DNA from: Geothermobacter hydrogeniphilus
GTDB lineage: Bacteria; Desulfobacterota; Desulfuromonadia; Desulfuromonadales; Geothermobacteraceae
Length of the DNA: 64,000 nucleotides
Assembly (NCBI RefSeq): GCF_002898515.1
Contig: NZ_PPFX01000005.1
Location: forward strand, 62,001 to 126,000
Reading direction: 5' to 3'
Shown: piece after piece, positions 1 to 9,058 of the stretch
Numbering within the stretch: the first letter of the stretch is position 1
How the letters are laid out: each line of letters starts with the position of its first letter
Notes under the pieces: model-generated
The model's input: only the letters and a program-made list of their open reading frames with translations
Told to the model about the DNA's origin: nothing
Database searches by the model: none
Translations under genes and position numbers: made by a program

Positions 1-176
1 TCGCCGGAGCCGGCGGCGGCAATGTGCCGGTGCTGCTGACGGCACCGACCATCCGCCCTCATGTCAAAAGGTTGACCGAGCGCTACCTGCCGCAACTGGT
101 GGTGCTCTCGCACAATGAAATCGCACCGCAGATGATGGTGCGTTCCCTGGGAACGGTGAGCCTCAATGCAGGTTAG
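1..176 (+). CDS. flhA: FlhA C-terminal end (partial)
   Basis: The reading frame is open from the left edge of the window and ends at TAG 174-176. It encodes the last ~57 residues of a protein. Seen: the text includes VPVLLTAPTIRPHVKR and LVVLSHNEI, typical of the cytoplasmic C-terminal domain of FlhA, the export-gate protein of the flagellar type III secretion apparatus. The stop codon overlaps the flhF start by 11 bases, which indicates translational coupling and fits the usual flhA-flhF-fleN-fliA order. The transmembrane part lies outside the window. Confidence 0.9.
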   Translation, partial: AGAGGGNVPVLLTAPTIRPHVKRLTERYLPQLVVLSHNEIAPQMMVRSLGTVSLNAG

Positions 177-1422
177 AGTTTTCGAAGCCGAAACCATGCC
201 GGCAGCCCTGGCCAAGGTCAAGGAAACCCTGGGCCCGGACGCCCTGATCCTCTCGACCCGCACCTTGCGCAAAAACGGTCTCGGACTGCTGGGCCGACCG
301 AAGGTTGAAATCACCGCCGCTATCGAAAGCTCCGATCCGCAACCGCAGACCGCCGCCGCGAACTACGCGCCCGCGGCGCAAAACAGCGCTGAGAAAAAGA
401 AAAAAAACGCCCGGGCCCTGAACGATATCAATTACCGGGATATCTGGAAGCAGAAGAAGGTCATCGATCCGCTGGAAGCGGAACTGCACGACCTTCGCGA
501 AATGGTCGCCCGTCAGGATATCGGCACCCTGCGGGAAGAAATCGATGACCTGAAAGCAATCATCCGCCAGCTCAGCCTGCGGGAGCAGCAGCCGGTTGCC
601 GTCGCCGCGACCCGGGCTTACACCCCCGCGCCGCAGGCGGCGAACGAGGTCGACCGGCTGATCGCCGATCTGACCGGGCATGACATCGCGCCGGACACCG
701 CTGAAACCCTGGCCCGCTATGCCGGAGACCGGCTCGGCCCGCAGCAGTTCGGCAACCCGGCCCTGCTCGACCAGTTCTTCCTTGACACCATCGGCGAACT
801 GGTGGAATTCGCTCCTCCCCTGCCCTCCCGCAAGGGGCAGCAGCGGGTCGCGCTGGTCGGTCCCACCGGTGTCGGCAAAACCACCACGGTCGCCAAACTG
901 GCCGCAGAATTTCTCCGCAATCAGTCGGGAAAGGTCGCCCTGTTCACCATCGACACCTATCGCATCGCCGCCATCGAACAACTCAAGGTCTACGCGGAAA
1001 TCATGGAACTTCCGGTCGAGGTGATCTATTCACCGAAGCAGTTGCTGGAGGCCTTTACCCGCCACAGCGACAAGGACCTGATTCTGATCGACACCAGCGG
1101 CCGCAGCCATCGCGACGAGCAGGGCATGACCGAGCTGGCATCCTTCCTGGTCCCGGAAACGAAAACCGAAAATCACCTGGTGCTGGCAACCGGCACCCGT
1201 GGCCGGGATCTCGGTGACATCGTCGGCAGTTTCAGCCGCATGCCGCTGCATCGACTGATCTTCAGCAAGATTGATGAGGCCACCCAGCGCGGCGCCCTGC
1301 TCGACATTCCGCTGCGCAGGAATCTTCCCATTTCCTATCTGACCAACGGCCAACGCGTCCCCGAGGATCTGCTGGTGGCCGAACCACGACTGGTGGCCGA
1401 ATGTATTCTGGGCAGGCAATAG
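166..1422 (+). CDS. flhF: Flagellar biosynthesis GTPase FlhF
   Basis: SRP-type GTPase that places the flagellum, usually at the cell pole, by recruiting early basal-body components. The 418-residue protein has a B domain with a charged linker (residues about 75-140), an N domain and a GTPase G domain. The P-loop GPTGVGKT lies at residues 232-239, DTYR follows at about 266, and DTSGR is the G3 element. The start ATG lies inside the flhA end, and the stop is 11 bases before the preferred fleN start. Paired with FleN, it suggests control of flagellar number and position. Length and motif order match the family. Confidence 0.96.
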   Translation: MQVRVFEAETMPAALAKVKETLGPDALILSTRTLRKNGLGLLGRPKVEITAAIESSDPQPQTAAANYAPAAQNSAEKKKKNARALNDINYRDIWKQKKVIDPLEAELHDLREMVARQDIGTLREEIDDLKAIIRQLSLREQQPVAVAATRAYTPAPQAANEVDRLIADLTGHDIAPDTAETLARYAGDRLGPQQFGNPALLDQFFLDTIGELVEFAPPLPSRKGQQRVALVGPTGVGKTTTVAKLAAEFLRNQSGKVALFTIDTYRIAAIEQLKVYAEIMELPVEVIYSPKQLLEAFTRHSDKDLILIDTSGRSHRDEQGMTELASFLVPETKTENHLVLATGTRGRDLGDIVGSFSRMPLHRLIFSKIDEATQRGALLDIPLRRNLPISYLTNGQRVPEDLLVAEPRLVAECILGRQ

Positions 1423-1433
1423 AGGTGAATTTC

Positions 1434-2348
1434 ATGAATGTAGTTCAAGGGCACTTTGATCAGGCGGGAACCCTGCGCAACCTGCAGCCGCACATGGCAA
1501 CCGAGGCAAAATCGACCGCGCCGATTCCGTCGACACCCCGAGTAGTGTCGGTCACATCGGGCAAAGGGGGGGTCGGTAAAACCTCTCTGGCCGCCAATAT
1601 CGCCGTTTCCCTGGCACGCTGCGGACAGCGGGTGCTGGTTATCGATGCCGACCTCGGCCTGGCCAATATTGATGTCATGTGCGGGTTGACCCCCAAGTTC
1701 AACCTCAATCACTACTTCAGGGGACAGCAGTCCCTGGAATCGATCATGGTCAACGGGCCCGCCGGAACCAGTATCCTGCCGGCCGGTTCCGGAATCCAGC
1801 AGCTGACCCATCTCAACAGTGCCCAGAAACTGCGTTTTCTGGAAGACCTCGACGCCCTGCATGAACGCTTTGACATTGTCCTGATCGATACCGAGGCCGG
1901 TATTTCGGAGAACGTCACCTACTTCAATGTCGCCGCCCAGGACATCATGGTCATCACCACACCGGAACCGACCGCCATCACCGATGCCTACGCCCTGATG
2001 AAACTGCTTTCGACCCGTTTTCATCAGAAGCATTTCCACCTGGTGGTCAACCAGACCCACGGAAATGACGAAGGACTCGAAGTCTACCAGAAACTGACCA
2101 TTGTTTCGAACCGCTATCTTGATATTTCCATCAATTACCTTGGCTGCATCCCCCAGAACCAGCGCATGCAGGAAGCGGTGCGCCGGCAGAAACCGATTGT
2201 CGAGCTGTACCCCGGCCTGCGCATCAGTTCCGCCTTTGCCGGACTGGCCCGGACACTGATCGAGGCGCCTCGTGACCGGGATCCCAAGGGAACCATGCAG
2301 TTTTTCTGGAAACAATTTTTCACCATGAATAAGGGAGGTGAGTCATGA
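1434..2348 (+). CDS. fleN: Flagellar number regulator FleN/FlhG (MinD-like ATPase)
   Basis: MinD/ParA-family ATPase that limits flagellar number and works against FlhF. The deviant Walker A motif SGKGGVGKT is near residue 42, followed by DADLGLAN and the switch region DTEAG. I chose the ATG at 1434, not the in-frame ATG at 1401, because AGAGGTGA lies six bases before it and 1401 is inside flhF. The product is 304 residues, with a short N-terminal extension before the ATPase core. The final codons contain the fliA Shine-Dalgarno sequence, and the genes overlap by ATGA. Confidence 0.94.
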   Translation: MNVVQGHFDQAGTLRNLQPHMATEAKSTAPIPSTPRVVSVTSGKGGVGKTSLAANIAVSLARCGQRVLVIDADLGLANIDVMCGLTPKFNLNHYFRGQQSLESIMVNGPAGTSILPAGSGIQQLTHLNSAQKLRFLEDLDALHERFDIVLIDTEAGISENVTYFNVAAQDIMVITTPEPTAITDAYALMKLLSTRFHQKHFHLVVNQTHGNDEGLEVYQKLTIVSNRYLDISINYLGCIPQNQRMQEAVRRQKPIVELYPGLRISSAFAGLARTLIEAPRDRDPKGTMQFFWKQFFTMNKGGES

Positions 2349-3103
2349 ACAAAACCGCCACCTATCGCGAAACCGGAATGTTCGACAAGGATGAACTGAT
2401 TCGATCCCATCTCCCGATGGTCAATTTCCTGGTGGAAAGAATGGTAACCCAGGTTCCGGCCTTCGTCAGCCGCGATGAGATCTGCAGCGCGGCCATGCTC
2501 GGCCTGGTTGACGCCGCCAACCGCTTCGATCCGGCCAAGGGGGTGCTGTTCAAAACTTTTGCCGAACGCCGTATTCGCGGCGCGGTGCTTGACGAGGTGC
2601 GGCGCATGGACTGGTTCTCCAGGACCCTGCGGGAAAAACACGCCAGGGTCGCCAGAACCATTGACCGGCTGGAGAAAAAATTCGGTCGTGCCCCCGAAGA
2701 GGAAGAGGTCGCCGCCGAACTGGAAATCAGCCTTGAAGACTACCAGACTCTGCTCGGCGAGGTTTCCCATCTGGGCTGCATCAGCCTCAACGAATATCTC
2801 GACGACTCCGGAACCGGTCGCAGCATCATCGACAACCTCGAAGATGAAAAAGGCAAAAGCCCGCTGGAAGAACTGGAAGCGAGTGACCTCACCCGGGAGA
2901 TGGCGGCACATATCGAAAAACTGTCCGAGAAGGAGCGCCTGGTGGTCGCGCTCTACTACCACGAGGAACTGACCCAGAAAGAGATCGCCGAAATTCTCTG
3001 CATCTCGGAAGGGCGCGTTTCCCAGATTCACAGCCAGGCGCTGATCAAGCTCAAGGTCAGGCTTTCACGTCGCACCAGCATGCCCCCCTTCCCGAAAAAA
3101 TAG
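2345..3103 (+). CDS. fliA: Flagellar sigma factor FliA (sigma-28)
   Basis: Alternative sigma factor for late flagellar genes, held inactive by FlgM (encoded at 8404) until the hook is complete. The 252-residue protein has sigma region 2 (about residues 20-95), region 3 (about 100-160) and region 4 with the helix-turn-helix TQKEIAEILCISEGRVSQI near residue 215. Region 1 is absent, as usual for this class. The start overlaps the fleN stop and has a strong GGGAGGTGA upstream. Three candidate target promoters lie in this window (8282, 11582, 24784). Confidence 0.96.
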   Translation: MNKTATYRETGMFDKDELIRSHLPMVNFLVERMVTQVPAFVSRDEICSAAMLGLVDAANRFDPAKGVLFKTFAERRIRGAVLDEVRRMDWFSRTLREKHARVARTIDRLEKKFGRAPEEEEVAAELEISLEDYQTLLGEVSHLGCISLNEYLDDSGTGRSIIDNLEDEKGKSPLEELEASDLTREMAAHIEKLSEKERLVVALYYHEELTQKEIAEILCISEGRVSQIHSQALIKLKVRLSRRTSMPPFPKK

Positions 3104-3119
3104 TGCCGAGGAGAACGCC

Positions 3120-3515
3120 ATGCTGAAACCGGAAATTCTTTTTTTCATGCTGCTGGCCACGGTCACCCTGGCAATGGCATTGTTCGGCTTTCTGTACTGG
3201 AAGCTGAATCGCGTCAATCGTGAACTGCTCGATATGCGCAACGAGGTCTGCGGCGACAAGACCCGCCGGAAGATCGAACAACCCACCTTCGATCAGAACC
3301 TCGCCCTGGCGGAGCTGAAAGCCCGGATCAACAACAAGCGCCCCGAGGTCGCTGTCCCCGACAAATACCGCTACATCACCTCATTGGTTGCCCAGGGACT
3401 CGACTCCGGGCAGATATCACAGGTCCTGCAGATCGGTCGCGGCGAAGCGGAACAACTGGTCAGCCTGGCCAACCTGCGCCGCGGAATGCCTTCCACCCAG
3501 GGGAGCCCGGCATGA
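3120..3515 (+). CDS. Membrane-anchored DUF2802-like protein of the flagellar operon
   Basis: A 131-residue protein of unknown function. Seen: one N-terminal membrane helix (about residues 6-27, rich in Leu, Ala, Phe), a short coiled-coil-like stretch, and a C-terminal domain of about 40 residues (YRYITSLVAQGLDSGQISQV followed by IGRGEAEQL) that reads like a helix-turn-helix. Known: DUF2802-type proteins with this layout sit beside fleN/fliA or chemotaxis genes in several proteobacteria. The family name is my recognition and is less certain than the flagellar link. It lies between fliA and flgF and overlaps the flgF start by ATGA, so it is probably cotranscribed. Confidence 0.65.
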   Translation: MLKPEILFFMLLATVTLAMALFGFLYWKLNRVNRELLDMRNEVCGDKTRRKIEQPTFDQNLALAELKARINNKRPEVAVPDKYRYITSLVAQGLDSGQISQVLQIGRGEAEQLVSLANLRRGMPSTQGSPA

Positions 3516-4252
3516 AAGATGTCGCCTACAACGCCGGCCTGCTTTCAGCGGTGTCCGGAGCGATGGCCAGGCTGCAGGCTCTCGACGTCGCGGCCAACAA
3601 TCTGGCCAACGCCAAAACCATCGGCTTCAAACGGGATATTCCCGACTTCGAGTCCCGGCTGATCCAGGCCCAGCGGGGCCGCGGCCGTGACGGTCTGGTC
3701 ACCATCACCCGGCTCAAGGAAACCCGTATCGACCGCAAGCAGGGAGATCTCGAAACCACCGGCAACCCTTTTGACCTCGGCATCGACGGCCCCGGGTTCT
3801 TCAAGGTCCGGACACCGGCCGGTGACCGCTACACCCGCCAGGGCAACCTGACCCGGGACAACCAGGATCGACTGGTCACCGCCGAAGGCTACCCGGTCCT
3901 CGGAGCAAGCGGCCCGATCACTGTCAGCGGCGACGGCGAAGTGGAAATCAGTGAAGATGGTTCGGTACTCATTGACGGACAGGAAGCGGGCGTCATCACC
4001 CTGTATGAGTTCCCCGCCGGCACCCCGCTGGAGAAGGTCGGGGACGGCTTGTTCATCGCTCCCAAAACGACCGCCCCGACCACGGTAGCCAACCCCAGGC
4101 TGATCCAGGGAGCCCTCGAAGCCGGCAACGTCAATGTGCTCAGGGAAATGACCCGCATGGTGACTTACGAACGCGAATTTGAAACCTATCAGAAGATGAT
4201 CAAGGCCTACGGGCAGATGGCCACCAAGGCCGCTGAGCTCGGGGCATTCTAA
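3512..4252 (+). CDS. flgF: Flagellar proximal rod protein FlgF
   Basis: Rod subunit exported by the flagellar type III system and built into the periplasmic drive shaft. The 246-residue protein has the N-terminal rod/hook signature [19 protein letters not shown] and the conserved C-terminal helix ending [19 protein letters not shown]. It is shorter than FlgG and lacks the FlgG-specific insertion. Its start overlaps the preceding gene by four bases, and flgG follows after 17 bases with GTGAGGAG upstream. The FlgF/FlgG assignment rests on order and length. Confidence 0.93.
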   Translation: MKDVAYNAGLLSAVSGAMARLQALDVAANNLANAKTIGFKRDIPDFESRLIQAQRGRGRDGLVTITRLKETRIDRKQGDLETTGNPFDLGIDGPGFFKVRTPAGDRYTRQGNLTRDNQDRLVTAEGYPVLGASGPITVSGDGEVEISEDGSVLIDGQEAGVITLYEFPAGTPLEKVGDGLFIAPKTTAPTTVANPRLIQGALEAGNVNVLREMTRMVTYEREFETYQKMIKAYGQMATKAAELGAF

Positions 4253-4269
4253 CCAGTGAGGAGTCGAAA

Positions 4270-5055
4270 ATGATCAAGGCACTGTCGATTGCAGCCTCCG
4301 GCATGGAAGCGCAGCAACTCAACATGGACGTGATCGCCAACAACCTGGCCAATGTCAACACCTCCGGGTTCAAGAAAAGCCGGGCCGATTTCCAGGATCT
4401 CCTCTACCAGACGATGCGCAATGCCGGCGGCAACACCAGCAGCGGCACCGAAATCCCGACCGGTATCCAGGTCGGCCTGGGGACCCGCACCGCCGCGGTA
4501 CAGAAAATTTTCACCTCCGGCGACATCACCCAGACCGGCAATGAACTCGACCTGGCCATTGAGGGCCCCGGCTTTTTCCAGGTTGAGATGCCTGACGGCG
4601 AAACCGTTTACACCCGCGCCGGGACCCTGAAAAAGGACAGCACCGGACGCCTGGTCACGTCCGAGGGCAATCCGATTGTGCCGCAGATCAGCATTCCCGA
4701 AAATGCTACCCGGGTCACCATCCATGACGACGGCACTGTCGAAGCGTTTCTCGACGGCAGTACCGAAGGCACGCAGGTGGGAAATATTGAACTGGCCAAC
4801 TTCAGCAACCCGGCCGGATTGATGAGTCTCGGCCGCAACCTCCTGCAGGAAACCCCGGCCTCGGGCGCGCCGACCACCGGAACTCCCGGCCTGCTCGGCC
4901 TCGGCACCATCTCCCAGGGGTATATCGAGGGCAGCAACGTCAGCGTCATGGAAGAGATGGTCAACATGATCGCCGGGCAACGTGCCTACGAAATCAATTC
5001 CAAGGCGATCAAAACCGCGGATGAGATGCTGCAGATGACCAACAATCTTGTCTAG
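4270..5055 (+). CDS. flgG: Flagellar distal rod protein FlgG
   Basis: Distal rod subunit that links the proximal rod to the hook inside the L and P rings. The 261-residue protein starts [16 protein letters not shown]. It has the signature [16 protein letters not shown] near residue 22 and ends with the helix [20 protein letters not shown]. Length (about 260) and residues match FlgG closely. A GAGGAG motif precedes the ATG. The following flgA start overlaps or closely follows. Confidence 0.96.
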   Translation: MIKALSIAASGMEAQQLNMDVIANNLANVNTSGFKKSRADFQDLLYQTMRNAGGNTSSGTEIPTGIQVGLGTRTAAVQKIFTSGDITQTGNELDLAIEGPGFFQVEMPDGETVYTRAGTLKKDSTGRLVTSEGNPIVPQISIPENATRVTIHDDGTVEAFLDGSTEGTQVGNIELANFSNPAGLMSLGRNLLQETPASGAPTTGTPGLLGLGTISQGYIEGSNVSVMEEMVNMIAGQRAYEINSKAIKTADEMLQMTNNLV

Positions 5056-5068
5056 AAAGCCGGCTGAG

Positions 5069-6022
5069 ATGAAACTCTTTATCACAATCTCAAGTCTGCT
5101 GCTGATTATGCTGGGGGCATCCGGAAGCCAGGCTCTGACGGTCCGGTTTCACCCTCAGGCCGTTGTGGATGGCGATGATGTCACCCTCGGCGCCATTGCC
5201 TCGATCACTCCCGTGGGTAAAAGATCCCGCAGCCTGGCGGGAATAAGCCTGGCCGCCGCCCCCGCCCCCGGCAGCGAACTGCGAATGCAGAGTCGCGACC
5301 TCTGGGCCAGGCTGTGCAGGCTCGAACCGGACCTGGCCGGCGCCGACCACCAGGGTGCCGATGTTGTCGTTATCAGGCGCGCCGGGGTCCCGTTTGGACC
5401 GCGGAAGGTGCAGACCCTGCTGAAAAAATACCTGCAATCCCAGCAGCAACGCTTTCCCGGCATGACGCTCAACCTGGTCAACCTCCAGTTGCCGCGTCCC
5501 TTCGTGCTGCCGAAAGGCACTCTGCGCACCGAAATCAGACCGTCCGACCCGGACATCCTCCACAGCCGCAGTTTCAATATCCTGTTCCGGGTCGAGGACC
5601 GACCGGTCAGGAACCTGACCGTTCGCGGCCAGATCGAAGCCCTGGCCGAGGTGCCGACCATGATTCGCGACCTGCCGCGAGGATCGATTCTCAGGGCGAC
5701 GGATCTGCAGCTGGTGCGCCGGAACATCGTACCGATGCGCAACCCCTGTCTCGACCTGAACCAGCTGATCGGCAAGAAAACCCGGCGCACTCTGCGCCGG
5801 GGGCAGCCGCTGACACGCTCGATGGTGGTCTCACCGCCGGTCATCAAGCGAGGCGAAATGGTAACCATCTCTCTGCAGCATGGCGGCCTCAGCATTTCAA
5901 CCAGAGGTATCGCCCGGCACAACGGGGAAATCGGTGACACCATCCCGGTCCGCAACAGCAATTCGCAACGGGATATTCTCTGCAAGGTGATCGCTCCCGG
6001 CCAGGTCAAAGTGGGGTTCTGA
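5069..6022 (+). CDS. flgA: Flagellar P-ring assembly chaperone FlgA
   Basis: Periplasmic chaperone needed for polymerisation of FlgI into the P ring. I took the ATG at 5069, not the TTG at 5048 inside flgG, because it places a normal signal peptide (hydrophobic core ITISSLLLIMLGA, cleavage near SQA) at the N terminus. The C-terminal half contains the SAF-like domain: IRDLPRGSILRATDLQLVRR, RRTLRRGQPLT and GEIGDTIPVRNSNSQRDI near the end. The protein is 317 residues. The ribosome-binding site is weak, which suggests coupling to flgG. FlgH follows after two bases. Confidence 0.9.
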   Translation: MKLFITISSLLLIMLGASGSQALTVRFHPQAVVDGDDVTLGAIASITPVGKRSRSLAGISLAAAPAPGSELRMQSRDLWARLCRLEPDLAGADHQGADVVVIRRAGVPFGPRKVQTLLKKYLQSQQQRFPGMTLNLVNLQLPRPFVLPKGTLRTEIRPSDPDILHSRSFNILFRVEDRPVRNLTVRGQIEALAEVPTMIRDLPRGSILRATDLQLVRRNIVPMRNPCLDLNQLIGKKTRRTLRRGQPLTRSMVVSPPVIKRGEMVTISLQHGGLSISTRGIARHNGEIGDTIPVRNSNSQRDILCKVIAPGQVKVGF

Positions 6023-6024
6023 CC

Positions 6025-6711
6025 ATGAACAAGCTGATGATTCTCTGTTTCCCCCTGCTGTTTGCCGCCTGCGCGACGACGAAGCCTCCCGAGCCCCTGC
6101 GTCAGTCCCCGGCCGTGCAGTCCCGCCAGTATATCCCGGCGGAACAGCGCAAACCGACCGGGTCGATCTGGGCGGATCGCGGCAGCGACCTGTTCACCGA
6201 CCTCAAGGCCCGTCGGGTCGGCGACATCCTCACCGTGGCCATTTTCGAGAAAGCCAGTGCCAGCAAGGAAGCGACCACGGCCACCGACCGCACCAGCACC
6301 GCTTCGGCGGACATCACCAAGTTTTTCCGTTTCGAAAAGGATCTCGCCAATCTCGCCAGCGGGATCGACCCGAGCAATCTGATCAGTGCCAGTTACAAGA
6401 ACGATTTTCAAGGGAACGGTAAAACCACCCGTAAGGAAGACCTGATCGCCACCCTGACCACCCAGGTGATCGAAGTTCTTCCCAACGGCAACCTGCGCAT
6501 CGAAGGGAACAAGGCGGTCACCGTCAACGAAGAAACCCAGTACATTCAATTGACCGGCCTGGTGCGCCAGAGCGACATCACCTCGGGCAATATCGTCGAC
6601 TCAAAATATATTCTCGATGCCCGCATTGCCTACACCGGCAAAGGGGTCGTCAGCGACAAGCAGAAACCGGGCTGGATGACCAGGGTCCTGGACAATGTCT
6701 GGCCCTTCTGA
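6025..6711 (+). CDS. flgH: Flagellar L-ring lipoprotein FlgH
   Basis: Outer-membrane lipoprotein that forms the L ring around the rod. The 228-residue precursor has a lipobox, LLFAAC, giving a predicted acylated cysteine at residue 16. Conserved FlgH blocks follow: SIWADRGSDLFTDLKARRVGD, NGNLRIEGNKAVTVNEE and the C-terminal ISYTGKG-like element IAYTGKGVVSDKQKPGW. It lies between flgA and flgI as in most gram-negative clusters. Its presence confirms an outer membrane. Confidence 0.95.
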   Translation: MNKLMILCFPLLFAACATTKPPEPLRQSPAVQSRQYIPAEQRKPTGSIWADRGSDLFTDLKARRVGDILTVAIFEKASASKEATTATDRTSTASADITKFFRFEKDLANLASGIDPSNLISASYKNDFQGNGKTTRKEDLIATLTTQVIEVLPNGNLRIEGNKAVTVNEETQYIQLTGLVRQSDITSGNIVDSKYILDARIAYTGKGVVSDKQKPGWMTRVLDNVWPF

Positions 6712-6730
6712 GTCGACCGGAGGACTACAC

Positions 6731-7825
6731 ATGCGCACCATGAAATGGCTGATCATACTTCTGCTGCTCCTCCCCGGAAGTCTGCAGGCGGCGCGAATCA
6801 AGGATATCGCCCGGCTCGAAGGGGTGCGTTACAACCAGCTGGTCGGCTACGGCCTGGTGGTCGGACTCAACGGCACCGGTGACAGCAAAAGCACCCAGTT
6901 CACCACCCAGTCCCTGGTCAACATGCTGGAGCGGATGGGGGTCACGGTCGATCGCAGCAAAGTGAAGGTCGACAATGTCGCCGCCGTCACGGTCACCAGC
7001 GAACTTCCTCCTTTCACCAAGCCGGGCAACGAAATCGATGTCACCATTTCCTCCATCGGTGACGCCGAGTCGATTGCCGGCGGCACCCTGCTGATGACGC
7101 CTCTCAAGGGCCCCGACGGCAAGGTCTACGCCGTCGCCCAGGGACCGGTGGTGGTCGGCGCCCTCTCCTTCGGCGGCAAGGCGGCCAAGGTACAGAAGAA
7201 CCATCCCACCGCGGGACGGATTCCCGGCGGCGCGCTGGTGGAAAGAGAGATCCCCTTCCACCTGCCGAGCAGCGACAAGCTCACCTACCGGGTTGAAGAA
7301 ACAGATTTCGCCACGGTCAGCCGCATTGCCGACGCCATCAACCACCGCTTCGGTCCGAACACCTCCCGTCCCGTTGACGGTGCCAGCGTCGCGATTCGGG
7401 TCCCTGATGACTACCGTGGCCGGATGGTCAAATTTCTTTCCGAAGTCGAAGCCCTGGATGTCAGGACCGACAGCCCGGCGCGCATCGTGGTCAATGAAAA
7501 AACCGGCACCATCGTCATGGGACAGGAAGTCCGGATCGACACCGTGGCCGTGTCCCACGGTAATCTCAGCCTGGTGATCACCGAGTCGGCCGATGTATCG
7601 CAACCAGCGCCCTTTGCCCGTCGCGGCCGGACCGTCGCCGTTCCGAAAACCGATATCGAGGTCAACGAGGAGGACGGCGAACTGGTGGTGATGAACATGG
7701 GCGTCAGCATTTCGGAAATCGCCCAGGCGCTGAATGCCATCGGCGCCTCGCCGCGTGACCTGATCGCCATCCTGCAGGCGATCAAGGCGGCCGGAGCCCT
7801 GCACGCGGAACTGGTTGTTCTTTGA
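6731..7825 (+). CDS. flgI: Flagellar P-ring protein FlgI
   Basis: Periplasmic P-ring subunit that acts with FlgA and sits in the peptidoglycan layer. I chose the ATG at 6731 because GGAGGA lies seven bases upstream and it opens directly into a signal peptide (hydrophobic LIILLLLLPG, cleavage near LQA). The mature part begins ARIKDIARLEGVR and contains QLVGYGLVVGLNGTGD. The end is FlgI-like (AQALNAIGASPRDLIAILQA). The product is 364 residues, normal for the family. Confidence 0.97.
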   Translation: MRTMKWLIILLLLLPGSLQAARIKDIARLEGVRYNQLVGYGLVVGLNGTGDSKSTQFTTQSLVNMLERMGVTVDRSKVKVDNVAAVTVTSELPPFTKPGNEIDVTISSIGDAESIAGGTLLMTPLKGPDGKVYAVAQGPVVVGALSFGGKAAKVQKNHPTAGRIPGGALVEREIPFHLPSSDKLTYRVEETDFATVSRIADAINHRFGPNTSRPVDGASVAIRVPDDYRGRMVKFLSEVEALDVRTDSPARIVVNEKTGTIVMGQEVRIDTVAVSHGNLSLVITESADVSQPAPFARRGRTVAVPKTDIEVNEEDGELVVMNMGVSISEIAQALNAIGASPRDLIAILQAIKAAGALHAELVVL

Positions 7826-7892
7826 CGCTTTCGCAACGAGCGATTTGCCGCGCAAAAGCATCTGCAGCAAAACGCTAAAGGACACTTTTCAG

Positions 7893-8237
7893 ATGAGAAT
7901 CAATGACGCCTTGCCCGTTGTCTCCCTCAGCCGCATCGATGCCGCCGCGTCTGCCGGCAAGGAGGAAAAACTGCGGGCCGCCTGCCGGGAGTTCGAAGCC
8001 CTGTTCATGCAGCAGATGCTGAAAGGCATGCGGGCCACGATCCCGCAGAGCGGACTGCTTGAAAAGGACGCCTCTCACGACATGTACACCGATCTGCTTG
8101 ATGCCCAGGTCGCCCGCGGGGTGGCCGAGCAGCATGGCGGGATGGGGATCGCGAATGCCCTCTATCGGCAATTGCAGAAACTTGAACACGGCCCCGTGAG
8201 TCCGGAGCCGAAAAGAATCGCCGATCAGAATGGATAG
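7893..8237 (+). CDS. flgJ: Rod-binding protein, FlgJ N-terminal domain only
   Basis: Rod-capping/assembly protein. I chose the ATG at 7893 (AAAGGA about ten bases upstream). The earlier ATG at 7815 lies within flgI. The 114-residue product matches the FlgJ N-terminal rod-binding domain, with FEALFMQQMLKGMR and a C-terminal GMGIANALYRQL. The peptidoglycan hydrolase domain found in enterobacterial FlgJ is absent, so another hydrolase must open the wall. Single-domain FlgJ is common outside gamma- and betaproteobacteria. Confidence 0.88.
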   Translation: MRINDALPVVSLSRIDAAASAGKEEKLRAACREFEALFMQQMLKGMRATIPQSGLLEKDASHDMYTDLLDAQVARGVAEQHGGMGIANALYRQLQKLEHGPVSPEPKRIADQNG

Positions 8238-8241
8238 ATTA

Positions 8242-8251
8242 GGGGGGGGGG
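8242..8251 (+). repeat. Homopolymeric G10 tract
   Basis: Ten consecutive G bases start five bases after the flgJ stop codon and lie about 30 bases before the candidate flgM promoter. Long G tracts are prone to slipped-strand length change. It lies outside any recognised coding sequence. Confidence 0.9.
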
Positions 8252-8281
8252 TAAATAAACCCATTTTCTGATGTTTTTTGC

Positions 8282-8309
8282 TAAACTCTCATCGTCCGAC
8301 AACCGAAAA
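8282..8309 (+). promoter_or_regulatory. Candidate sigma-28 promoter for flgM-flgN-flgK-flgL
   Basis: TAAA at 8282-8285, a 16-base spacer, then ACCGAAAA at 8302-8309. The geometry is the same as for the fliC and csrA candidates in this window. The sigma-28 consensus is TAAA with a GCCGATAA -10. The -10 here has one mismatch in the CCGATA core. The first gene downstream is the anti-sigma-28 factor gene, a usual target. Confidence 0.55.
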
Positions 8310-8403
8310 GAGCAACAGGGAAAGCCCCATACGGCTTGTTAGACAGCCCTGAAGCGGCCCGGACGATCCTGTCCCGCGGGGCATTGAAACAAAGGTGGAT
8401 GTT

Positions 8404-8700
8404 ATGACCGTTAAACTGAATACCGGCAAGCCAGTTGCCCGTCTTGACCATCTTGACCGCCGACAGAAGCCGGACGTCAAGGATAAGAAATCCAGCATCG
8501 AAACGCGGCAGGCCGACCAGGTCAAGATTTCGGCCTTTGCCCGCGAAGCCGGGCAGGCCCGCGAATCAGGCCCGATCCGTGACAGTCGACGGGCCGACAG
8601 GATCGCCGCGCTCAAGGAGCAGATCGCCGATGGAAGCTACCAGCCCGATTCCCGGGCGGTCGCAACCAGTCTGCTCAAACACATTCTGAAGGATCGCTGA
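8404..8700 (+). CDS. flgM: Anti-sigma-28 factor FlgM
   Basis: Binds FliA and keeps late genes off until it is exported through the completed hook. The 98-residue protein has the typical flexible N-terminal half. Its C-terminal sigma-binding helices include RADRIAALKEQIADGSYQPD and the ending ATSLLKHILKD. I chose the ATG at 8404 over the GTG at 8395 because AAAGGTGG at 8391-8398 is correctly spaced for it. FlgN follows after three bases. Confidence 0.93.
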   Translation: MTVKLNTGKPVARLDHLDRRQKPDVKDKKSSIETRQADQVKISAFAREAGQARESGPIRDSRRADRIAALKEQIADGSYQPDSRAVATSLLKHILKDR

Positions 8701-8703
8701 GCA

Positions 8704-9057
8704 ATGACCGCAACCCTCCATCAATACCGTAAACTGCACCGGCTGCTGCTTGAGGAGCGCGAATGCGCCATGAACCTCGACCTGGCGGGTCTGCAACGAA
8801 CGGTGGAAGAAAAAAGCGCCCTGCTCGGCGCCCTGCCCCCAACCCGGGAAGATGAACTGACTCCGGAACTGCGTGAACTGGCGGGAAAGATCCAGAAGGA
8901 AAACCGACGTAACGCCTACCTGTTCTGGTCATCTTTGAACTGGGTCCGCGAGACGATGAATTTCTACAGTCGGCAGATTGCCAACCCGGCTTATGGAGAG
9001 AGCGGCAGACAGATCTCCAACGTCAACGGCGGCAGTCTGCTCTCAGGGAAGGTCTGA
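8704..9057 (+). CDS. flgN: FlgN-like export chaperone
   Basis: Probable cytoplasmic chaperone for the hook-filament junction proteins FlgK and FlgL, which are encoded immediately downstream. The 117-residue protein is mostly helical, with Glu/Leu-rich segments (YRKLHRLLLEERECAMN near the start). Its C terminus ends NVNGGSLLSGKV. Chaperones of this class diverge strongly, so the call rests on size, helical character and position between flgM and flgK. The stop is one base before the flgK start. Confidence 0.8.
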   Translation: MTATLHQYRKLHRLLLEERECAMNLDLAGLQRTVEEKSALLGALPPTREDELTPELRELAGKIQKENRRNAYLFWSSLNWVRETMNFYSRQIANPAYGESGRQISNVNGGSLLSGKV

Positions 9058-9058
9058 T

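Noticed and set aside
1335-2315. Minus-strand frame of 326 codons opposite fleN
   Set aside because: fleN carries the MinD motifs and correct ribosome-binding site; the antisense frame is compositional.
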